A program made the translations under genes and the position numbers. Below are positions 1 through 13,239 of a DNA stretch of 64,000 bases, one piece after another. Position 1 is the first letter of the stretch, and every line of letters begins with the position of its first letter. The notes beneath the pieces are model-generated. The model saw only the letters and a program-made list of their open reading frames with translations. It made no database searches and was not told where the DNA came from. The stretch is from Gorsachius magnificus (lineage: Eukaryota > Chordata > Aves > Pelecaniformes > Ardeidae), in NCBI GenBank assembly GCA_034008185.1, contig CM067082.1, positions 99,443,311-99,507,310 of the forward strand, given 5' to 3'.

Positions 1-445
1 CATCTTTTGGTTTCTCTGAAATATAGTTGCTGCCATGCACACTTTCCTAAATATAGTTGAAAATGAAAGACAAACTTTTGAGTGGTCATTAATCATTCAT
101 TTATACCTCTTTAAAATCCAGTACCGGTATCTCTGAGGACTGTAAACAGCAAATCATGAGCCCAGAGAAATTGCCTAGCATTTTTAAAAGATTCCTGATA
201 CTGTATGTAAACCATAGGCCTAAGCCTTGTCTAGTTCAGTTTTATATGGAAATTTTGTGTAAGTTGTGACCTCAACTAAGTTTGAGAAGAAAAAAAAGTC
301 TGTCATTTGGGCTAATTTTTGTTCCAGACTTGGTTTTATTCAAAATCTGGGAGAAAATTGAGGGATCCAATCATTATTACTTAAAGTCAATCCAATATTC
401 ATATAAATGTTGCATAATGACACTATAAAATTTCATGTTGTCTCA

Positions 446-987
446 TGACTGTTTTGGTTTATCCCCAGCCAGCAACTAAGCACCACGCAGCCGCTCACTC
501 ACTCCCCCTTCCGGTGGGATGGGGGAGAGAATTGGGTTGAGATAAGAACAGTTTAATAATGGAAATAAAATGAAGTAAAATAGCAGTAGTAACAATAATA
601 CTATTAATAGTAATAATAATATACAAAGGAAGTGATGCACAATGCAATTGCTCACCACCTGTGACCAATGCCCAGCCTGTCTCTGAGCAGTGATTGCAGT
701 CCTCCCCCTCTGGCTCTCCTCCCCAGCCAACTCCCCCCAAGCATGACATCATATGGTCTGGAATACCCCTTTGACCAGTTTGGGTCAGTTGCCCTGTCTG
801 TGTCCTCTCCCAGCTTCTTGCATACCTGGCAGAGCATAGGAAGCTGAAAAAAGTCCTTGACTGGTGTAAGCACTACTTAGCAACAACTAAATTGGCAGTG
901 TGTTATCAGCATTCTTCTCATCCTAAATCTAAACCACAGCACTATGCTAGGAAGAAAATTAACCCTATCCCAGATGAAACCAGGACA
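446..987 (-). mobile_element. Solo LTR of an avian endogenous retrovirus (copy A)
   Basis: On the plus strand it runs from ...GGTTTATCCCCAGCCAGC through CAACTAAGCACCACGCAGCC, an AT-rich microsatellite-like part, the CCAGTTTGGGTCAG stretch, and ends GATGAAACCAGGACA. The reverse complement is therefore a TG...CA LTR. The same landmarks recur in the same order at 47653-48174 and 53369-53960. TTTAATAATGG gives an ATTAAA-type poly(A) signal on the minus strand. The left edge is either 446 (TGACTG) or 450 (TGTTTTGG). With 446 the flanks are TCTCA and TCTCT, a 4/5 target-site match. No internal retroviral genes, so it is a solo LTR. It lies in sense with the CNTNAP gene. Confidence 0.85.
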
Positions 988-3900
988 TCTCTACTCTAAA
1001 GAACGAGCCACAATTGTCTGGAGGCTAGATCCACAGTAAAAGCCACAGAACTTGATTCCATTCAACAGATACACTTCTACTGAGTATTGAATCTTGTCTT
1101 TTAAGCAGAGCTGAGTAACAGATTGTAAACAGATACTGACCTCTAAAAATTTATACATATTTGTTTAAGAAATCCCCTTTGTAAACTGCTTAACCTATGA
1201 TCAGTCACCAGTGCCTTAGCTACTATTTGTATGAGCATTTCATCCTCACTATTCACAACTGACAAATTAAATAGTTATTGAGTAAAATTCTTAAAAAGGA
1301 CTTAATGACAAAATGTTGATTTTTTAAAAAGAAAAAAGTATTTCCCACCAATATTCTTCAAAACCATTCACACTTCTTATTGGCATATGTCACACTTCTT
1401 ATTGGCATACTATACTCATACCAGTCATTTCATGCTCTGAATGAAATGAAGGATGGCATTTTACTATATATTCTTGAACCAATTCTGATTTTTCCCTACT
1501 TTTGTGGGATGCTCTTCGGAGACTGCTTGCAACTTTTTAAAATTCCTAATTTGTTTTTTATATTATTCTGGGAAGTAATTTAAAACTTTCAGACCCCCTC
1601 AAAAACACAGAAACAACCCCACCGCTGTTGTGTAATTTACACAGAAGAATCTTTTAAAACTCTGTTAAAACACTTTGTACACTGTGCCTAAATAACTGCA
1701 TATATTTCAGTTTGAATTTATATGGTATACATTAGCTGATTATGTTAGAACCTGTTGCCTTTGTTCTTACATGTCAAACACACATTTCAAAAATGCTTAC
1801 TTTCAACTAATCTCTGAAATAATATACCCTGGTTCATAGAAGAGTCTAAACAAACATCTACATCCATTCTTGTCTTGAGAATTTAGGAACCATCAAAATG
1901 GTCTGATGAGTCAGTTTTTACTACTGTTGTGTCCTCAATTGCTATGAAAGAACTGCTTATGTATAGCATATGTATAGGTTGATTTTTCACATTCTATTAT
2001 CTCCAGAAGTACTTTTCACAGTGATACAAGAGCTATTTGAGTGTCAAAGAAGAGCATTCAACCAAGCTTCATGATGTTGAGCATTTATTTTCAAGAGAAA
2101 AGTATGTAAACCCACAATCAATATTTCATAAATGATTTCTATTTCATTGTTCAGTCAAAAAATCCACAAGCCATCTTGTATTAATTAACTAAAACACACC
2201 CAATTGAGAATGAGGCTTGCAGACATGTTGGTTAAATGCCTGTTTATACATCCTTACATCACTGAGCATAACAAGTTTTCAAATATGAAGACCAACACAT
2301 TATGCTTCCATCATTCAGGATTTTCCCCACTGGTGTAATAAATAGTTCTCTACTACTTCCAGGTCATTTGTTTTGCTGACACAATGATTTTCTGCATGCT
2401 GATGAAGTATGTGGTATCTGTTTCTGGTTGATATAACCATTTTTCCTCTGCACATCTTTAATAAATCTGTATGTATAATCACAATATGGTCATTATCCTC
2501 AGCTGACACAAACTGTTCACTCTCCAAGGATTACAAATGGCAGAAGTTAAGAACTTTGAAGTTAACTTAAGTTACCTTGAAGAAACTATGTTCACGGTTC
2601 CTAAGACTAGTACGGGTGAAGCATGACAATGGACAGTTGTTGACCTACAAGTCCACATAATTTATACTAAAGATAAAATTATGGATCTTGGCACAGCATG
2701 GATCATCAGAGTTTGTGATTTTACCTTCACAATGCTTCTACTTTTCAAGCTTAAGAGTTTTAAAGATAAGTAAAGTTTTCTGCAAACCAGCATCAAGTGT
2801 ATGATTTCAGAGTCCACCTGAGATCAAAATGTAAGACATGCTATCTCTTACTCGTAGTCACACATTGGCTCAGATACAAAAAGGCCACTAGTATTAAAGG
2901 GAGGAGCATTTAAGCATGTCCAAAAAAGCTGTGTTAAACCTGGAAAGTAAGTCTAATCACTCTGCTTAACTTTTCAAGTTAGATCAGAAAATTCATTCAA
3001 ATAAACTTTCTTTCTTACTCACAACAGCCAAAGACTCCACAAAATCCTTCCTATGGGAGTCAAAAAGATCTAGAAGACTGAGGACATAGATTCTATAATG
3101 CAAGTTTCCTCATGTCTCCATAAGATATTGTCCCTCTCCTTTCTAAAAGATTAATCTGAAATGCATTTCTGTTTCACACTAGTTTTTTAACATATTTGAA
3201 TCAGTAGTAGGTAACTGTCATTAAACAGATGGGTTGTAGTCACTGAAAGATTTGAAGGCTTTTTCCAATGGCAAAGTGGTTTTTTGGGTTTTTTTTAATG
3301 CACAGACTTTTTAACAGATCACATTGACCCATTACCATGTCTGCGGAAAGGAGGTGAAAAGGAAGAATTTTTTTAATTTTTAATTTCTGTATTTTTCATT
3401 CTAACCACTCCTTCAGATTATGTAGAATCATATGCTGAGGCTTCCACAGCATTCTTTCACCCTTAGTTACCAGGCTAGAAATAACCTGTGCCACGTATAC
3501 CTTCCATTCCTGCCATTACTTACATCACTTAACTGGAAGAACCAGTTCTAGACTCTTCTTGTTAGAAAGAGGAGAGGCAGGTAGACAGAGATGTTATTTG
3601 CACAATAAAAATGCAGTGTCTGTTCATCTCTGCTTCTGAATAGACAATGAACTAAGACACCTGGACCCAACGTTCTCAGATTTGTTGTTAGCAGTGGAAG
3701 TCTTCAATGAAACAGATTACAACCATATAACTTGAACCTATCCCCAAATCTTCCTAAGGATATTTGATGAAATTATAAACTTTGACCCACTTATTGTTTA
3801 TACCAACTAAACAGCAAAGAACTTTTAATCAGTGCATAAAACATAAGCATCACAAACTGACTGCAATATTCCATATTTATTAGTATATAATATATATCTC

Positions 3901-5338
3901 ATGTATATCAGAATACAACAATATATATTAGAAATATCATTGTTCTTTATAAAACACACCTTACAATGCACATTCCAATAATAAATACTTATTAAGCTCT
4001 AAATACAATTACAACTCTCAGCCTGATCCAATTCTTCTGAATGACAAATTCCAGGAATGTGAATCAGCTCAAAATTAAATATCAGAATGGCATGTTGTAT
4101 TTGTGGTGCAAGAAATCCATTAAAAGTTATCAGCATTCAAGGAGGACACATTTTCTCAGGCACAGATGCAGATGTTGCACTCAGAAATGAAGCCACCCTG
4201 GTTCATATTCTGAGTCTGTATTCAGAAGTAACAGTATGTGATTTCAGAGGTGGGGTTATCTTGTATACACTCACAACTCAAGTAAATACATTACTTCTGG
4301 AATTTGTTTTAAAGAAACAAAGAAAATGGTTGGAAAAATATTGTAACAGAGATTGTATCAACCCGTTGGTTTTGCTTTCTTTACAAGCTGTCAAGAGATC
4401 CAAGAAATGACTTCTTAAGATTTGTGGTTGTACTTTTAGAAAAGCATGAAATCTGTTTATAGGAAAAATATCTACATGAAAGTCACTCTGTTATCACAAA
4501 AATCTTACTTCTACGTAAAGCAAATTTGCTACACAGATTATATTCTTTTGAATCTACACACACTGCCTTGAACAAAGGCTACAAGTCAAAGAAAATTGAT
4601 AGGCATTATAGCTTAAGCAACCTTCGTAACAAATATACATCACAAAAAATATCATTCCCTATACAATGTCAGAGATTCTATTCCATTAAAATTTGTTAAA
4701 TTTACTTTTCGATGGTTATAGGAACCCCTACATGGGGTATATCATCTTCCCCCTAAGGCTAGCTGGTACCACTTTGTAACATCTGCAAAAATTACCTTAA
4801 GAGTCAGGCATCTGATCCAGAGCTGATTAGGACAATTACTTGACTTCTATGGGTTTGTGGATTCACAACATGTTGCCCATGAAAGGCAAGTATCCTTCTG
4901 TACCTATGCCATTGATGCAATTATGCATATGTTTTCTTCACACCATTCACTGAAGCAAATTCACATCACACACTTTAACAAAGCTGAGTAAAAACAGCAC
5001 ATTTTTACAAAACCTGGACCTGGAATTGCCATTTTTTGGAAATCATTCAGTGAAAAAAAGAAACCGCAATAACCTTGATTAAGCAGCTTTTTTAATGCGT
5101 AGCTGTGCTGGCAGCATGCACATGGGTCTGCATGATAATTCAATCACCTTAAGATTACATAGCAATTAGGTTTAAGAGTTATCATATGTAGAACTGTGGT
5201 AATGACTTGTGTTGCTACTATGATGATACTCAGCTATTTAATATCATGATAATTACCATGATGCGGAATGATACTTAAACAGTAAACCATATAATTCCTA
5301 TAATTGCAGTGTAAATATAATTTTTTCCTCATCCTTAG
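988..5338. other. AT-rich intron sequence without a recognised gene
   Basis: No known repeat family or exon seen. It holds a 22-bp tandem duplication at 1369-1409 and a 107-codon plus-strand open frame at 4087-4410 (MACCICGARNPLKVIS...) that I do not recognise. The frame has no obvious promoter or splice context and is probably chance. Confidence 0.6.
1369..1409 (+). repeat. Short tandem duplication (2 copies, period 22)
   Basis: CACACTTCTTATTGGCATA occurs at 1369-1387 and again, identical, at 1391-1409, separated by TGT. Confidence 0.95.
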
Positions 5339-5509
5339 CCACTTGTTAGGATCCAATTTTTTTGGATGAGAGGAAGGGCCCCTTGCTTTCTAGCTGACCT
5401 CAAACAAGCCTGGGAGGCCAGGGGCAGCTGGATCAACCTCTTGTTTCAGGTTTGATCCCTTTGAGGAAAATTAAGACACAAACAAGGCCAGATGTCCTAA
5501 GTCCACACA

Positions 5510-5515
5510 TTTATT
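5510..5515 (-). terminator. Poly(A) signal AATAAA inside the solo LTR
   Basis: Plus-strand TTTATT, read as AATAAA on the minus strand, inside the 521-bp LTR and in sense with the host gene. It could end host transcripts early; that is inference. Confidence 0.6.
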
Positions 5516-5754
5516 AACTGTTTGGGGGAAAGAGAGAAAGCAGCAATAGGAAAGGAAGGAAGGAAAGATAGGAAATCAAGCGAGAGGTCCGGATGGAAGA
5601 GCGCAGACAGTCACTACCATGGATCCGCGCCATTGCAGGAGTCTGTACTTCCTCGGTGGTGGGTGATCACACACGTGCACACACCCCCAGTTGGTTGCTC
5701 ACACCTGATAGGGTGTCACCAGGGCCTCACCACTGTCCTTGTGCCTGTGGAGGT

Positions 5755-5776
5755 GGGGGTGGGAAGGGGGGTGGGG
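5755..5776 (+). other. G-quadruplex motif in the LTR
   Basis: Four G-runs separated by 1-2 bases: GGGGG T GGG AA GGGGGG T GGGG. This fits the canonical G3+N1-7 pattern. Confidence 0.75.
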
Positions 5777-5869
5777 AGCCAGCTCGTATTACTGCCCTGC
5801 AAGGTCCCATTAGCTTCATGTGGGCAAGCTTTGAGACAAATGTCCAGCCGTTCTGTCCCTCACACCACT

Positions 5870-8800
5870 CAACTACCAGAATTAGTAGGAAAGACAGCTA
5901 AGCCATCACATACAGTGTGTTCACCTGCAATTCAGTGAAGTCTGACTCTTCTCAGAGGCTATGGCTGCAACTGGGGAAATCTTTTTTAAAAAAATATAAA
6001 GTGCAAAAAAAAGTGAGAAAGAGGGAAAGAGGTAAACCAGGATAAAATGCAGAAAGTTGGGGGGGTGGGGGGGTGGGGGAGAAACATTTTTTTTAAAAAA
6101 AATTACATTTTAAAAGGAAGTACAGCTTTGATTGTTTTCAGTTTGATTTCTCCCCTATTGGATTTCCTACAATATGGATGGACTGGATAACACTGTTGAC
6201 ATGTTAAAAATACACCACTTTCAGCTGGCTAGGAAGTTGTGTTAGACCTTATCCCAGTATATGTCTGAGACAACACATTAAAACCATTTCATTAGTTAAT
6301 GGCATCACTGCATTCAATTGTCCTCCAATAAATAATAAAGTCAGAAAACCTTAAAAATATTGATAGGAAATTGGGTCACAAAAGTGACCCCATTCCCAAA
6401 TCTCAAAAGAAAATAAGCCACCAGTCACAGGTCTTCCTACTTATGCTTTTGTCCTGTACTTGCGGTCACATGCAAGATTTGGTAAAATTTGATCGGGGAA
6501 TCAAATCTGTATAAAGATACTTTATTTGGTGCTCCAATAGAATTTATTAATTAATTATAAAGGAACAACTTCAAATTAGACTTGAGATCCAGAACTTCTC
6601 TATTTCCTCCCTTTCTGGTGAGAAAATATAACTAAACTCAATGTCAGCACCTGAAGGATGAAGAAGTGCTCATTCGCAAAGACTCAATACCGAGAATTCT
6701 GCACGGCTGCTTAGCTACTTTGACCAAGGTACTGCCTGGTATTACTAAAAAACCTCTGCGATCAGACATGGTAAAATAACACTGATCAGAACAACACAGA
6801 ACAGCAAAGTACTTTCCAGAAAACAAAAAAACCAACAGCAAACAAAATCAAAAATATTAATTGCAAATTTAATATGTACACATATTTTTAAATCACTACT
6901 GATCTCTGAATGATCAGCTCTACAAAGCCTGTACAAAATATCTCACTGGGATTAAAAATATGAAATTTCTGTCCTGCTGATCCACAGTGACCTTAAGTGA
7001 AATTTTCTCATGCCATTATCTCTCCTCCATTACCTCTATTTCATCTGCTTAAATCTTCTGTTTAGATTAAACCATTTTTACGGAAAAATTTTCACTTGTA
7101 GCATCCTTTTCGTACACCATAATGTCAGCCTTATTTCTGATACACTAATACTATATTAAAAAATATCATTAACTATGCACTGAACATCTATCCTCTGAAA
7201 ACATCAGAGATGCATCAAAGCATCTCTGGCTGAGCCAAAGTATTCCACATGTGTAGTTTCATTTGTTGTAGCTATTAGTCACGGGTACTAAAACATCATT
7301 GTGACAAATATAAGCATATAAACAGTGTATTATTCACATACTTTAACAGCAAAAATAAGGTTTTCTCCTAACAAACCAAAGGATAAGGCTCAAAATTATA
7401 CCAAAAACAAACTATAATTTGTTACTACTCATGATAGATTACATACACAGGAATTACTTCAGAAGACCCCAATCTATGTTTTCAATAGTTCCAACTGTCA
7501 ACATGACAGCATGTTGAATTTGCCACTGGAGTCTTTGCAGCTTGAATCTCAGTGGCACCAAGTTATCTGAGCTCATGTTAGAGATGCATTACTATATCTC
7601 ATTGCACCACAGAAGTGAAGAAGGCATGTCCCAGCACAGCAGCCAAAAGATTGTCTCCTCTTTTATGTTTACTTACAGTGAGGCAGAGAGCCAAAGGTAC
7701 TGTGTTTGAACATTGCCTTCAGGCACTACAGTCCAGCTATAAGGACAGGGGCAATTCAGTGGCTTGAAAGCTGCTGCAGCAAAACTAATGTCACTTTTAC
7801 TCTCTTTTTCAAAAGGCAAAGCATCTGCCACAAAGGCGAATCCCCCCCCAACCCCCAACCCTAATACAGATACAGATGTATCTTGCATATATAATAATGT
7901 ATACTTCTTCATATTCTAGAAGCATAAGGTGAAGGAAAATCAATTTTAGGTTTCTGGTGCCTGCTTAGCTTCCATTGCACAGAATATTAATCCTGTCATT
8001 CTCTGTCAATGAAACCAACCCTAAGTGATGTCAATGCTTGGAAAAGAAAAAATACATTTGCTATGAGGTTTGGATTTTTTTTCTTGCTTTTCTTTACATT
8101 AGATATAATGTATATATGACAATGCAGTATCAAAGTAGAAAAGAATGTTTTGTCGAGGTCTATTTTTAACTCAATTGTTGGGTAAAAGTCTCAAACTTTA
8201 TTCTTGTATTTTATATACCTGCCAGAAACTCTGAAAATAAATATGTGAGGCAATATTCCCTAAGGTGGTGAGAATGCTTTGCCAAGTTCTGAGTGCAATA
8301 TCCACTGAAAGTATGCCAACAGCATGCAGTACTTTTCAAGTTTCCTCTGAATTTCAAGGCATAGGCATTTTTTCCTATTATTATTATCACTGTTGTTACT
8401 ATAATGCCAATATACCACTACTCATTTTGCTCACTCCTGTGCAAAGGTCTGTAAACATGTGGTTCTTTGTCTGGGATAATTTAATGTCCAATAAGAAACA
8501 AATGCAACAAGTGAAATGAATAAGCAGTAGAAGAAAAATAAAAAGGAAGGAAAACAATATAAAGAAATGTAATCTAATGACCATGGCTAAAAGTGTCCCC
8601 CCCACCAGCTTTTTTTTTCAGTTGGATAATTTGGGTTCTTTCTCTAATTTGTGTAGCTATTAAACTACATTACCACACAAGCTAATTGTTGCTTAAGACA
8701 ATCCTTTTGAGATGAGCGTATACAACAGTGCAGTGCTTTGCAAGGCTACACCTAATTTCTGGTTTGTGTCATGTAAGATAAAAGCAGATTCTCAGGGAAA

Positions 8801-11800
8801 ATCTGGAGGTCTGGCAAGGCATTAGTTACAGAACATAGAGAAGAAAACACTGAAACATTTGAAGGAAAAGCTTACAAACTCAGACTAAGTCTCCAAATGT
8901 GCCACAAAATTATTTTCTTAAGGGTGTGTAAAACTAGGATGATTTTTCAAGCACTTAACACTATGGTTGGCCACTTTTTTTCTGCCAGATCAATGTAACA
9001 TGAGGTTTTCAAATAAATTTTCTTTCACTAATTCTTCAGTTTTCAAAAAGACAACTTCATTTAAAAACCAAATGGGAACATTTTTAAATATGCTGTGCTT
9101 ATACTATTAATTGGATAAATGAAACAATTAATGTGTTTATAGGATACTTTGGAATTCAGCATTAAGCTTAGGCATCCTAACTACGATTTACAAATTAGAC
9201 CATACTGAATCCTATGCTTCTATAGCGGACTACTAACAGTACCAGACAGAACTGAGGTAAGACTGCAATTCAAGATAATCTTCAGCTCAGATGAGAACTA
9301 TTTCTTCCATAATCTACTGTGGTTTGTGAATCCAGAAAGTCAATTACCATGCATGGTATGAGATCAGGTCTATTTGAAGAACTCTATTCATAGGGTAGTG
9401 AGGAGACTGAGCACCACAAAAAAATACGACTTCCATGGCAATGTATTTCTCTGCCTAATTCCAATTATTTAATTGCTTAAACAACAAGTTTGTGGTTTTT
9501 TTCCAAACAGAAAATCTCTGAGCTTACCTGTATATTGTAATGATATTTTATAAACAAGTCTTTTTAACATAATTTTTTCCCAAAAGTAATTATCTTACTG
9601 TTGATGCATACTTGTCTTTAAAACAATTTTACTCACATAGTTAAAGTTCAAACCAAGAAAAAAAAATTGAAGGCTGTTCTGAAGACCTGCTGAATCCTGA
9701 GGTTGAAGACCTGGGTATTTTTAGCTATCTTTGAACTATAAGGTGCAAATTGAACTGTGTAATCTTCATCATCTCAAAGTTATACTAGCATGAACATCAT
9801 CTGCATTCAATACTGATGAAGTGAGAGGTGTTAGATCATAAAATCATTCCCTTTTACCAAAACCTCTTCCAGTATGTCTAGCTGTAACAATCATGCTTCA
9901 GTTGAGAATTTTCCAGGTTGCAGTACAATAGTACAAATGGACAAAACAGAAGCAGTTTAATTCATGAGGTTTTATACTTTAAAAAGTTTTCATATATATA
10001 GCATTGCAAGGATCATTTATGATTGTAAAAGTTAAAATTCAGGCATCTTGCAACTATGCACTAGAAGCAGCAAAATATTCTCTATTATTTATTATTCTCT
10101 AGCTGTGGTACTTCCAAATAAATTTGATAAAAAAAATATGTATAATTGAAATATTCTAAAGAAACTCAGCTTTTTGTATTTTATCATGCTGATTTACAAG
10201 TCAGAAGCATTCCTCACAACCGTAAATACATTTAGTTCTATTCTTCATTGAGAAACCTGTCATTTGATACTGGATCTCGATGGGAACATTAAAGTGTATA
10301 ATTAAACTCTGAAACCAGGTACAGTAAAGAACTTAATTTACTTGAAAACAGCTAGCCTCTACTAATGTTTTCACTGTTTATTAAAAAAGTAAATCACAAG
10401 AGCTCCAGGTCAATAAAAAAAGACAATTCTGACTTTCACATAGTAAATGGCCAAAACAGGTCTCGGTCCTTATTAAACTGCTGAGCTCTCTCATTACTTA
10501 ATGAAAAAAACTACGGTGAAGAAAGAAGCTGTACCACATCATACAACATTTACACTCAATTTACTCGGTGAATAAATGAGCTACAAAATGGACAAGACAA
10601 TCTATTAAAACATTAAGGGAACGGATGACTAGCTGGAGCCCTCATTTTAATGTTTACAGCTGCATGAAAACAGGAAGATGCACAGTTGACCTACAAAATA
10701 CTGATTTAGAATTTCTCTTTCTAATTTATTTTTGAGCTGATGCCACCCAATTCAATCATCTGATGGTATATAATCTTTCCACACATCTTTTAATGTCTGG
10801 ACGCTCTAAGAATGCTCATTACTCAAGGCCAAATTCTTCTTTCTGGCTCACATTCTATATCCTTTATTCACATAATTGCTCTCAAACACAAATTCTTTAC
10901 TTCTTCCAACCACAGAGCTCGTATTTAAATTGAACTTTCAAAGGGAGCTGCATACACACTGATTAAAGAATATACAGCAGGGACAGTTTCAAGCTGCTGT
11001 ACTCAATTAAATTCCATAGAGTAAAAATCTCTCTATTATCATGTTAACTTCTGCAGCTGACCCTAAGGAGTAAGGAGTGCAAGACTGAGTCTGAGTTTTG
11101 GCCAGGGGGCACTCACATTTATTCTAGTGAATATTTCACTATTGTCTAAGGCACACAAATGTGTGCCATTAAAGCCCATTTCTAATGGATGTATAGCCTT
11201 CCCTTCTTCCAACTGTCAGTCTGCTGCTGCTACTAATTCCATCTTGCTGCACCAACTTATTTTAGGAAAAGAGACACTAAGTTAGAGCATATTGCTATTT
11301 TCAGCTACTGCATTTCAATTAAAAATTATGACTTAATAGAGGCAAATCCTTTAGCATAAAAGACAGTGGAGCAACTCTGCATTTATAAGACAGTTCAGTT
11401 TCATTGTTGTATTTCCAAATTACTCAGGGACAAATACCTTGTGTTTATCACAGCATCAGAAAAGCAGATGACTGGAATTTGGTGTTGGGCAAGTAATTCA
11501 AGATTAGTAATTCCATCAATTATTTTTTTCCTCTCCTTGCCGAACATCCAACATACCTAAGACCATGAATATCTCTTATGTATTCTTTACTCAGTGTCAT
11601 CTTGCACATTATAATGTAAAAAAAGATATCTAACTTGGAAGCCATAAAATTTGAGCCCCAAACTGGTGTGCATGGGTCAAGTGGTGAACTTAATGGTGGC
11701 TGAATCCAGCGTTTTTCTATTCCTTTTTATGTATTTCAGTGTGTATAATGAAAAAACCCACTCATATTCAATGTTATGAGTCAGCTTTATTTTCAGATGA

Positions 11801-12178
11801 TCTAAATTGATTTAATTCTACTTTGGTTCAGTGAAAGTCTAATAATTTTCTCTAACATGGAGATGGCCCCCAATGATTAAGGGCGTATTATTGTAATAGG
11901 ACATAGAGTTGCCAATTTTAAGTGAATGAGTGCTTTATTTGAATAACAGTGAGCAAAAAATGTAAGGATCTGGTACTGCATTGGCATCACTTGCAACTCC
12001 GTTTATACTCTATAGAAAGAAAATCCCCAAATGATTCAATATGAAATACTCAACTTACATTATACCAAGTGTATAGAGTGAGATAGTTCCCTGAGAGGGA
12101 AAAAAAATACTTTTGTTTCAGAAATGCTCTCCATGACAGGTAGTACAGCAGGTACAGCAAGAGCAGGTAAGAGCACAT
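5870..12178. other. AT-rich intron sequence without a recognised gene
   Basis: No family-level similarity recognised apart from the G-rich tract at 6059-6079. Open frames are short and of low quality. Confidence 0.55.
6059..6079 (+). other. G-rich tract, likely G-quadruplex
   Basis: G7-T-G7-T-G5. The 7-base runs can each supply two triplets, so four GGG tracts with one-base loops are available. It sits in otherwise AT-rich sequence, with A/T runs just downstream. Confidence 0.75.
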
Positions 12179-12250
12179 AATCACAAAATAATTAAGTTTG
12201 GAAGGGATCTCTAGAAATCACCTAATCCAACGCATCTGTGCAGAGCCTAT
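12179..12250 (-). mobile_element. CR1 LINE, short 3'-end fragment
   Basis: The plus strand shows ATCACAAAATAATTAAGTTTGGAAGGGATCTCTAGAAATCACCTAATCCAACGC in order, in pieces matching the reverse complement of the CR1 3' UTR (TTGGA..AGATGATCT..AGGTCCCTTCCAAC). About 70 bp survive. Strongly 5'-truncated and diverged. Confidence 0.75.
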
Positions 12251-13239
12251 TTGCACATTTTATTCTGCCAGAAGCACTGAGTTTCAGTTAAATGGGCTTT
12301 CAACTTTTTTCCTGATGTGAAACAGAACATAGGACATTTGCTTTTACCAGCAAGTGATTTTCTTTCTTTGTATTTATCAGGCTGCACTTTCCAAGGTCAA
12401 TGATATATTGTACCCCCCTCCCTACTACCAGACTCTAACTTGTCTCTGACTTCTAGCAGGCTTTACAGTATAAGATTTGCTGGTGTTGCAGAGCTTAAGA
12501 CCTTCAAATTCCCCACTTGCCAGAACAGTTCTGAAGAGTCTTTCTTCAGCGTGAGTTTTCTTATGACATCTCAGCTGTTCAACTGGCTGTTCCTCCCCTA
12601 TGAATTGTTTAACATGCATTTCAGGCTTCCCTGCACAGTCAGTGCCATCAATTCAGCCTTCTCAACTCTGGATTATTGTCCATCACTAAAAGCAGAAAAA
12701 ATCCAGAAAGATGAGAGTTTCTTCTCAGTAGGAGTGTAAGGAACTCCCTCACATCCAGTTAACAGAGATTAACATGCAGCAGGTGCAACACTTAAAGTCA
12801 CAGATATTGAAATACATTGCTGTTGTGATTTCAGTTCTTCATGACCTACTACTCTTTGGCTTTTTCTGGCCTAATGGGTTAATTTCATTTAACTTTTCAA
12901 GCTGTAAAGTATGTGCAGACACTACAGTCTACAATTATTGTTTTGTTTCCTCAAAAATTTTTTGAAGTGACTGTCTCTCAAGTTACTGGCTCCTGACAGA
13001 GCCTGTAAGGTGCAAGAGACAGTCCTATATGATCTTAACACCAACCAGGCAGGCAGCTTTACTTATAGAGAGTTATTTTAGAAGCCAGAATGCTTCCTTA
13101 CATTCCAGGATCTTTAAATTATGTAGCATCCTCACAAGCCTCAGGCCCAAGGAGTTAAAAGCAAGCATGCTTTCTGTATCAAAGCAACACATAGACAGCT
13201 CCGAGCCCCCATGGCACCAACTCCTCCAGCTTGAAAAAA
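12251..13239. other. Intron sequence, nothing recognised
   Basis: Mixed-composition sequence with short open frames on both strands (12440-12739 and 12425-12619) that overlap antiparallel and are not convincing genes. Confidence 0.5.

Larger units (their letters stand above)
5344..5864 (-). mobile_element. Solo LTR, second family, with 5-bp target-site duplication
   Basis: A 521-bp element begins TGTTAGGATCC and ends CCCTCACA on the plus strand, so it has TG...CA termini. It is flanked by a perfect duplication CCACT at 5339-5343 and 5865-5869, which fixes both ends. On the minus strand AATAAA (5510-5515) lies about two thirds along the LTR, as expected for the R region. No gag, pol or env sequence is present, so it is a solo LTR. 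It differs from the other LTR family in this window. The 5-bp duplication suits ERVL-like or some gamma-type elements; I do not assign a class. Orientation is sense to CNTNAP. Open frames inside (5522-5938, 5593-5901 plus strand) are incidental to its GC-rich sequence. Confidence 0.85.

Noticed and set aside
476..873. Three minus-strand frames of 73-85 codons
   Set aside because: All inside LTR copy A; low-complexity Ile/Leu runs come from its AAT microsatellite.
5522..5938. 138- and 102-codon plus-strand frames
   Set aside because: They overlap each other and lie mostly inside the solo LTR, on the strand opposite to the LTR transcript.
7845..7865. CCCCCCAACCCCCAACCCTA, telomere-like
   Set aside because: Only one CCCTAA-like unit; not an array.
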